Below the pieces are notes generated by a model. That model was not told where the DNA came from. It did not search any database and saw only the letters and a program-made list of their open reading frames with translations. Shown here piece after piece: positions 17,012-23,600 of a DNA stretch of 26,098 nt. The DNA lies in contig AUXH01000244.1 of NCBI GenBank assembly GCA_000482145.1, positions 1 to 26,098 of the forward strand, in the 5' to 3' direction. Positions within the stretch are counted from its first letter, which is position 1; each line of letters starts with the position of its first letter. The translations under genes and the position numbers were made by a program. The DNA comes from Strigomonas culicis (Eukaryota; Euglenozoa; Kinetoplastea; Trypanosomatida; Trypanosomatidae).

Positions 17012-17034
17012 TGTCTTCTGTTTGTTGTTATCGG

Positions 17035-17703
17035 ATGTCCCTCCGCTCCCTTGTGAGCCGCGTCAATCGTGGCGTGGACACCAGCTGCAGCGCTGCCGTG
17101 TCCGCCACCGTTGTGGGCGTGAACCTCTTCTACCTGGCGCAGGCGCCGGGCACCATCGCGGTGCCCTTCTTCACCGCCTGCTGCTGCACCACGGCGGCGG
17201 CCGCCAAGGTGCTGAAGCGTGTCATCAACCAGTCGCGACCGGCTGGGGCGCGCAAGCTGAACCCCGGCATGCCCAGCAACCACGCCACCGCGCTCTCCTT
17301 TCTGACTGTGCTGGCGGCCTACGGCTTGCTGGCGGACGGCGAGCCGGGCGGTGCCACGCTGGGGCCGGCGAGCGTCGTCGGCTACAGCCTCTACGCCACT
17401 GCGCTTCGTGTGTCCTGCGGCCACCACACGGTCCCCCAGGTGGTCGTCGGCTATCTCTTCGGCGCCGGCAGTGCGATGCTTTGCTTGGCAGCCAACTACA
17501 TGGGCTACGACGGCGAGCGCCGCGGCGGGCGTATCGATGAACTATCGGAGACCGTCAAGTGCGCGCTGCTCGGCGCGTGTGTGATAACGGGGGTGTTGGC
17601 GTTTCATTCCATCTTGAAGGGGTCGCCCTTGGTGGAGAAGTGGAGGGCTGGCAAGGCCAAGGCGGCAGTCGGCCCCCCCAGGACCGCGGCGACAGCATGG
17701 TAG
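17035..17703 (+). CDS. PAP2-family membrane phosphatase, similar to dolichyl pyrophosphate phosphatases
   Basis: The 222-residue protein carries the three PAP2 phosphatase motifs: K61-x6-R68-P69 (KRVINQSRP), P80-S-N-H83 (usual form PSGH) and R125-x5-H131-x3-Q135 (RVSCGHHTVPQ). H131 is the expected nucleophile and H83 the acid. Four to five hydrophobic segments surround them (about 14-32, 40-56, 86-104, 112-123, 136-152, 170-188), as expected for an integral membrane enzyme with its active site at the membrane surface. Q in place of the Asp often found in the third motif fits dolichyl pyrophosphate phosphatase-type enzymes, which recycle the lipid carrier for N-glycosylation in the ER; the exact substrate is inference. 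I chose ATG 17035 because the eight codons that could precede it begin with GTG and lie at or next to a possible splice acceptor. The C-terminal 25 residues are basic. Confidence 0.85.
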   Translation: MSLRSLVSRVNRGVDTSCSAAVSATVVGVNLFYLAQAPGTIAVPFFTACCCTTAAAAKVLKRVINQSRPAGARKLNPGMPSNHATALSFLTVLAAYGLLADGEPGGATLGPASVVGYSLYATALRVSCGHHTVPQVVVGYLFGAGSAMLCLAANYMGYDGERRGGRIDELSETVKCALLGACVITGVLAFHSILKGSPLVEKWRAGKAKAAVGPPRTAATAW

Positions 17704-17840
17704 ACTTTCAGTGCGAAGCGACGCTTAAGAAACTAACTTGTATATTGAATTTCCATCCACGGTGCGTGCGATAAACGTCCTGTCAGAGACAAGTAAATGT
17801 GCTTGTGAAGTCATAGTGACGTGGTCTGTATTCTCTGTCC

Positions 17841-17874
17841 ACTCGATTGTTCGTTCTCCGCCTTTCCTCTTTAG
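17841..17874 (+). promoter_or_regulatory. Predicted trans-splice acceptor for the metallo-beta-lactamase-fold gene
   Basis: A pyrimidine tract ends in TTTAG with the AG at 17873-17874, giving a 44-base 5'UTR before ATG 17919. A longer open frame starts with TTG at 17847 inside this tract and is therefore unlikely to be translated. Confidence 0.55.
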
Positions 17875-17918
17875 CTGTAGTACCGACTTCGTTGTTTATA
17901 CGCTGCTCAGCCCAGAGC

Positions 17919-19040
17919 ATGCGTTCCCTCCTGCGGCGCAGCGCCGTGTGGCGCTTGCCCTTCCAGTCGAACCTCACGTCGCTCACCAACCAGGTCAATA
18001 AGAACGAGCAGTTCCTGAAGTTCGGCAAGGACGACCGGCAGGTCGGCATCCCGCGCATCCCCCGTCTGAACGTGCGGCCCATCTCCATTCTGCACGAGAC
18101 GCCGCATCTGATGGTCGCGGGAAGGAATTTCTGCAACGGCTTCATGAACAACCAGTACCTCCTCATCAACAAGGAGACGAAGCACTGCATCTTCGTCGAC
18201 GCCTGCGACGACTGGCCGGACGACTGGGCCGCCTTCCTCTCCTCCTCCAACCTCGTCCCGACCCACATCTTTCTGACGCACTGCCACATCGACTGCATCA
18301 TCAACCTGAGCTCCCTCATCGCGGTGGTGGAGCAGCACCTCAAGGTGCGCATCGGCCTCATGTGGTGCCCGGCGGAGCAGTGCTGGATCGACGCCTTCCC
18401 GCGCGCCTGCGAGCGCTACCAGCGCCACGAGGAGAAGCTGCAGCCGCTGCCCTTCGCCCAGAACGACCTCTACTCCTACTACACCTACGCACACCAGCTA
18501 CAGGAGCAGCAGCGCGCGGCGGAGCGCCAGCAGGCCGTGGCCCTCGCGCGCGCGCGCCGCGGCCGCGGCGCCGCGCACAAGTACGATGACGCCTACTTGG
18601 AGGCGGAGCAGGAGGAGGCGCCGCTGCCGCCGCAGCTGGTGCGCCAGCAGGACGTGCTGCTGTCCTGCGCGACGAACCGCTCCACCTCCTTCCACGACTT
18701 TGGCCACCACAGCGTGCTGCACTACATCTTCACCCCCGGGCACTCGCCCGGGCACATGATGCTGAGCCTGCCCCGCGAGAAGCTGCTCTTCACCGGCGAC
18801 GTGCTCTTCTACAACGGCATCGGCCGCGTGGACCTGCCGTGGGCGACGGGGGAGAAGCTCGCGGAGAGCCTGCTGATGCTCGAGTCGCACCCCGACAACA
18901 CGGTGCTGCTGCCGGGCCACGGCAGGCTGTCCACGCTCGGGCGGGAGCGGCGGCACAACGCGGCGCTGCGGTCGCTCTACGCGCGAAAGCAGATGGGGCT
19001 GCAGGAGATCTCTGTCGGGTTTAATGAGGGCTACTTGTAA
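17919..19040 (+). CDS. Metallo-beta-lactamase-fold hydrolase (glyoxalase II-like), probably mitochondrial, altered metal motif
   Basis: The 373-residue protein begins with an Arg-rich, acid-free stretch (MRSLLRRSAVWRLPF) typical of a mitochondrial presequence. The metallo-beta-lactamase core follows: H121-C-H123-I-D125-C126, where the family normally has HxHxDH, then TPGHSPGH (H275), FTGD (D294) and LLPGHG (H334), with IGRVDLP after FTGD as in glyoxalase II and persulfide dioxygenase relatives. Six of the seven usual metal ligands are present; the final His of the first motif is Cys. A Gln/Ala/Arg-rich insertion (about 188-245) separates the first motif from the rest. Family members hydrolyse thioesters or similar bonds; I cannot name the substrate. 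Starts at the first ATG after the splice site. It lies only 215 bases after the PAP2 gene. Confidence 0.85.
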   Translation: MRSLLRRSAVWRLPFQSNLTSLTNQVNKNEQFLKFGKDDRQVGIPRIPRLNVRPISILHETPHLMVAGRNFCNGFMNNQYLLINKETKHCIFVDACDDWPDDWAAFLSSSNLVPTHIFLTHCHIDCIINLSSLIAVVEQHLKVRIGLMWCPAEQCWIDAFPRACERYQRHEEKLQPLPFAQNDLYSYYTYAHQLQEQQRAAERQQAVALARARRGRGAAHKYDDAYLEAEQEEAPLPPQLVRQQDVLLSCATNRSTSFHDFGHHSVLHYIFTPGHSPGHMMLSLPREKLLFTGDVLFYNGIGRVDLPWATGEKLAESLLMLESHPDNTVLLPGHGRLSTLGRERRHNAALRSLYARKQMGLQEISVGFNEGYL

Positions 19041-19163
19041 CATATACATGCCGTAACATCCTTGTCACATACCAACACAAAAAGCATAAAAGATGAAGAT
19101 ACGGAGAGGAGTCTGCATTCGAGTCGATTTATGTTTGGACTGTTCTTCTGGCTAGCAACTGCG

Positions 19164-19218
19164 CACTTCTCACCTTTCTCTCTGTTTTTCTTTTCCGTTT
19201 TGCTTCTTTTGCGTAAAG
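19164..19218 (+). promoter_or_regulatory. Predicted trans-splice acceptor for the zinc finger/tRNA-binding gene
   Basis: A long T/C tract is followed by the first AG at 19217-19218, giving a 25-base 5'UTR before ATG 19244. Confidence 0.6.
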
Positions 19219-19243
19219 ATACCCGTCTATTACCTTCCATCGA

Positions 19244-19702
19244 ATGAGTTGGGTGTGCCCTGCGTGCGAGTACGAGAACGAGGAGGAGGACAAGACCTGT
19301 GCGTCCTGCGAAGAGCCCAGGCCGGCGGCGGCCAGCGCCGCCGACGACGAAGACGATGAGTACCGGCACATCAAGGTAGGCGCGGTCGTGGGGTGCGAGG
19401 ATGCGCCGGGCACGAAGCTGAAGAAGCTGAAGGTGGACGTGGGCGGCGGCGCCCCGATCGACGTGGTGACGGCCGCGACCAACGTGCAGGCAGGGCAAAA
19501 GGTCGTCATCGCGTGCGTCGGTGCCTCCATCAAGGGCGAGGAGGTGCAGAAGACGGTGGTGCGCGGCTTCCCGTCCCAGGGCATGGTGTGCGACAGCGCC
19601 ATGCTCGGCTGGGCGGGTGGCGGCGCCGGCGCGGCGGTCGTGCTGCCGGATAGCTTCGCGGTCGGCTCCCGCCCGCCGGCCTCGCGTCCGCGCCCACAGT
19701 AA
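19244..19702 (+). CDS. RanBP2-type zinc finger fused to a tRNA-binding OB-fold domain
   Basis: The 152-residue protein starts with a compact RanBP2-type zinc finger, W3-x-C5-x2-C8-x10-C19-x2-C22. A short acidic linker (34-40) leads to an OB fold of the EMAPII/Arc1/Trbp111 tRNA-binding type (about 43-137), recognisable by the opening IKVGAVVGCEDAPGTKLKKLKVDVGG, quoted here only as its outline: KVG, then LKKLKVDVGGG, ATNVQAGQKVVIA and VRGFPSQGMVCDSAMLG. Proteins with this fold bind tRNA generally and help aminoacyl-tRNA synthetases in complexes; trypanosomes have a multi-synthetase complex with such helper proteins, so a role there is plausible but inferred. The C-terminus is short and Pro/Arg-rich. 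The unusual point is the zinc finger, which in other proteins binds RNA or ubiquitin. Confidence 0.88.
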   Translation: MSWVCPACEYENEEEDKTCASCEEPRPAAASAADDEDDEYRHIKVGAVVGCEDAPGTKLKKLKVDVGGGAPIDVVTAATNVQAGQKVVIACVGASIKGEEVQKTVVRGFPSQGMVCDSAMLGWAGGGAGAAVVLPDSFAVGSRPPASRPRPQ

Positions 19703-19790
19703 GGGGTGCACCGCATGTGTGATCTCCAAACGTGTAATTATCTAACTAATTCGTTATGACGACTGGTGCTACTTGGTTACACTGTGATGC

Positions 19791-19819
<29 letters not shown>
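19791..19819 (+). repeat. TA dinucleotide microsatellite
   Basis: About 14.5 uninterrupted TA units, about 90 bases after the stop codon of the tRNA-binding protein, probably within its 3'UTR. Confidence 0.9.
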
Positions 19820-19821
<2 letters not shown>

Positions 19822-20014
19822 ATCCTGTCAACGGGTATATGATGACTTGTGACTTGAGCTTGCCGTTTCAGTTTTCTTTTCTACTATGCGCATTTTCTCC
19901 TCTCCCGTCTTCACTTCTCCTTACACGAACAACCCAATAGCATTAGCACTAGTGTACGCCCCGTGTAGGGTACGTATACGATTTCATCCCTTTCGCTGTT
20001 GCAGTTAAAAGGTT

Positions 20015-20030
20015 TTGTACCGAGGTACAA
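20015..20030 (+). repeat. Short perfect inverted repeat (7-bp arms)
   Basis: TTGTACC and GGTACAA flank GA. As RNA it would be a 7-bp hairpin with a very tight loop. No T run follows, and Pol II terminators of this kind are not used in trypanosomatids, so I call it only a structural element. Confidence 0.6.
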
Positions 20031-20442
20031 TCTTCAAGAGCTGAGAAAAAAAAAAGAATAGACCGATAAAACGATAGATAAAAGAGACTCTACAACTGGG
20101 GCTAAGGAGTTCCTTCGCTCTTCTTTCCTTCTCTTTTTTTGTTCATTTTTTTCTTCGTGTGGGTGCGTGAGTTATTAATAGATCTCCTTTTCGCCACTTC
20201 TTATACTCTTTTTATCAGCTTTTCGGTTCATTATTACCGTGTTTGATTGTTTTCACGTGGTTACCTTGTTTTACCCTTTCGCTGAGAGACAAGAAGGGAA
20301 TAAAACTGAGCTTTTTTTTTTCATTGTTGTCGTGTATAGTTTTTACGTGTTTTCCTTTTGTCTATCGTATATCGTTCATTGGCAGTGGGCTGCATATACT
20401 TTAATATAAAAACGTAAAAGTAATCTCCTGAGTTGTGCAAGT

Positions 20443-20520
20443 GTTTTTCTTTTCTTTTTGATTTGCTGCTGACCTTTGTGGTTATTGCATATTCTCGCAA
20501 ATATATATATACACCCAAAG
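20443..20520 (+). promoter_or_regulatory. Predicted trans-splice acceptor for the Kelch-type gene
   Basis: A T/C tract (20443-20460) is followed by the first AG at 20519-20520, giving a 147-base 5'UTR. No ATG lies between this AG and the start at 20668. Confidence 0.45.
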
Positions 20521-20667
20521 CAATTTTCTTACCACGGGAGAGCTTTCCGTGAGTGTGCAGTGCTTAGTCGTTACATTCATAAAAATCATTGAATAACATA
20601 ATCCGGAAGAAAGTAAAGCGCTGAGCTGCAACTGACCGTAGACATCAGTATTCTTTCCTGTCCCCAA

Positions 20668-23600
20668 ATGAACGGTTCCTTCTCCTTGTCTGGCGTTAGC
20701 GACGGCGCGGACGGGTCGTATGGGAGTAGAATAACGGTCGAGGTGCTCTCGTGCGCTCCGCCGTCGGTGACCCGCGTGGGCGTCCGCCTGGGCGGCCCCG
20801 GTTGTAGCTGGCAGCTGGTGCAGGTACCCATGGCCGCGCCCATCAGCATCGAGCGCGGGCGCGTGCTCTCGCCGGCGAAGAGCATGGAGCTCGCCTTCAT
20901 GCTGGTGCCGACGATCAACAACGACGACGACAGCGACAGCGACGACGACGACGACAGCCTCGGCTTCGTCAGCATGAACCTGCTGACGGCGGCCGCGACG
21001 GAGGCGCCCGTGACGCTCGCCGCGAAGGTGCCGCGCCGCGGCGAGACGGAGCCCTTCCGCCTCACTTTCCGCTGGGCCGCCGGCGTGCTCTCCGCCGCGC
21101 CGACGCCCGCGCCCGCCGCCGCGTCGCCCGCCCCTGCGGAGGCCGTGCCGCCAGCGGAGCCCGCGGGCATCATGAGCCACACCGCGCGGCCCCGCAACAG
21201 CCAGGACGAGGCCTACGCCGCGCCCGACACCCCGCTGGCCGCGGACGACGCGACGGCGTCGCCGCCGGGCGACGTCAGCGCGGATGGCGGCGGCCACAGC
21301 GGCGACACCACCGCGCCCCCGCCGCCCGCCGCGCCGGAGGCGGAGACCGCGGATGCGCCCCCGTCGGATATGGAGGAGGTGAACCTCAGCGCCGACTCCG
21401 TCCGCTCCACGGCCATAGAGGCGCCGGCGCCGCCCGAGCGGGCAGCCGCCACGCCCCCGGTGGAGGCGATCCCCACCGTGCCGCCGCCGCTGCTCGACAT
21501 GATCCCTCCAGAAGAAGAGGAGGAGGCCGAGGAGGAGGTTGCCGCGGAGGCTCCCCAGGAAACCGACGAGATCATAGAGGAAGCCACCCCCTTCACCCCC
21601 ACCGCGCCCCCTCCGCCACCCGAAGAACCCGCGGTGCCGACGCCGGAGGAGCCGGTGGCGCCGGCCGTGGCTAGTCCAGAACCCGATACGCGGCCCGTGC
21701 CGCGCCCCGCGCGCGCGCGGCACGGGTCGCCCGCGGCTCACGTGCTGGACGGCGCCGCGGCGGACGACCTCGTCGCGCTACTGGAGGTCCTCTCGGTACG
21801 GTGCCGCCCCTCCGCCGACCGCGCGCGGCCGGTGCAGGCCGCGCTGCACTACGCGACGCCGGCGGCGGACCCCCCGGCCCGCGGCGTGCGCCTGACGACG
21901 GCCGTCCCGCGCGACGTGGCGCGCGCGGTGCCGCAGCTGCTGCCGCCGGTGCGACTCCCTGCCTCGTGCACCATCGTGGAGGTGGAGCTGGAGCTGCTCG
22001 AGCTCTCCCACGAGGGCGACCAGGATCCCGCGGCGCTGTGGAGCAGCACGCAGACGGTCGCGTGCGCCGCGCCCCCGGTGGCGCCGCACGGGGCGCTTGC
22101 CGATGCGGCGCTGTGGCCGAGCACGACCGCCACCTTTGAGAAGGACGGCGACACGGTGCAGACGCGGTGGACCTTCTGCCACGCGAGCACGTACCGCGAA
22201 GCCACGCAGCGGCTCCAGTCGCGGGCCGCGCCGCAGCTGCAGGTGGTCGTCGAGCGCAGCGACGCGGCCGCCGAGCCGGTCGAGGTGTGGCTGTCGCAGC
22301 CCCCCGCGGACGGCCCCGCGGCCGTGCCGCAGCAGCGGCAGGCGCTGCTGCCCTCCCACTCCGCGCTGTGCGTCCAGGTCCTGCGCTACGCCGTGCGGCA
22401 GCCATACGTGCTGCTCACCTGTCTGAGCGGCGGCGCGCGCGCGGCCGAGGCGGCGGAGGGGCCGGCCACGCTGTGCCAGGTGCCCATCGTGGTCGATGGT
22501 GCGGCGGGCGACTGGCGCGTGGTCCCCAGCGCGGCATCGAAGGCGACGGTGCGCTTCCGCTTTCTCGCGCCGGACAATGCGCCGCTGTTTTCGAAGGAGG
22601 CGGTGGCGCGCCGGCGGTTCAGCGCTGCGAGCGGCGCGGCGCTGGTGCCTTCGGTGTACGGCGTGCAGATGCGCGTGCGGCCCGTCTCCGTCGCGAGGGG
22701 CGCACCCTTCTACTGCCTCGACGCCGCTACGCTCGGCGACACGGCCGGCATGCTCCCGACGCACGCCGCGGCGGTGTCCCCCGTCTTTGCCGGCGTCTCC
22801 AGCGCGGCGGCGGCGGCGGGGCCGCTGCCGAGCGCCACGTTGGATTTCTTTCTCACGACGTTGCCCGGTGAGGAGCTCGCGGCCATGGATGTGCGTCTCG
22901 CGTTACGGCCGTTTCAGACGCGCGACGATGCGGAAGACTACCGCCGGTCCCATAGTAGCGGCGGCGACGCCAGTGTGGGACCGGCCGGCGAGGGCGCGGC
23001 CGCGGCGGTGGTGTCGATCGACCTCCCATCGTTCGTGAGCGGCATCATGCCCGCGGGCCGGCACGTCCCGCCTGCCGTCTCGCGCACCTTCACCGCCTGC
23101 ATCACCACAGCAACGGACGCGACGCCCGTCCAAATCGACCTGGTCGTGAAGCGCTTCTTGAACAGTCGCGAGGACGGCGTCTTCTACCTGCACACGGCCC
23201 GGCTGCTGCCGTCGCCCTGCGGCGGCGCGGACGAGCCCCGCCGCGGCTCGCAGGTCTCCGCCTCGTCGCGGCCGGAGGACGGCGACGAGCGGGCGCGGGG
23301 CAGGTTCTGGTTCACGCGCAGCCGCTTCAGCGCTGAGGACGTGGCCAGCGCGTGGGAAGGCGAGAAGAAGCACAACGTCAAGGTAAAGGGGAGTCTGCAG
23401 GATGCGAAGGCGGAGGAAACGGCCCGCAAGCGGTGGCTGCTCGACGAGTGGGCCCCGAGCCCCGACAGCCCCTCCGTCTCGTCCACGCTCGCGCTGCGCG
23501 ACGGGCCCTTCCCGGGGGCCGTGCTGGTCGCCCCGAGGGGCCACCTCCGCCTCTGCGCAGCCGTCGCGGCGGGCGCCGGCGATGCGAGCGACATGCGGCG

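Larger units (their letters stand above)
16559..17034 (+). other. Intergenic spacer with CAA repeat
   Basis: This 476-base spacer contains, just after UBA1, a short duplicated GATCC...CCGCAA element (16585-16617), then a CAA microsatellite with a complementary GTTGTTGTT (16651-16687), a run of T at 16705-16715 and several possible splice acceptors before the next gene. I see no RNA gene or extra protein gene. Confidence 0.7.
19703..20667 (+). other. Longest intergenic spacer, with TA repeat and a short perfect hairpin
   Basis: This 965-base A/T-rich spacer contains a TA microsatellite (19791-19819) and a perfect inverted repeat TTGTACC-GA-GGTACAA (20015-20030), followed by A-rich and T-rich blocks and the splice region of the Kelch gene. 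No frame in it has gene-like codons and I find no tRNA-type boxes. It may hold a long 3'UTR. Confidence 0.65.
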
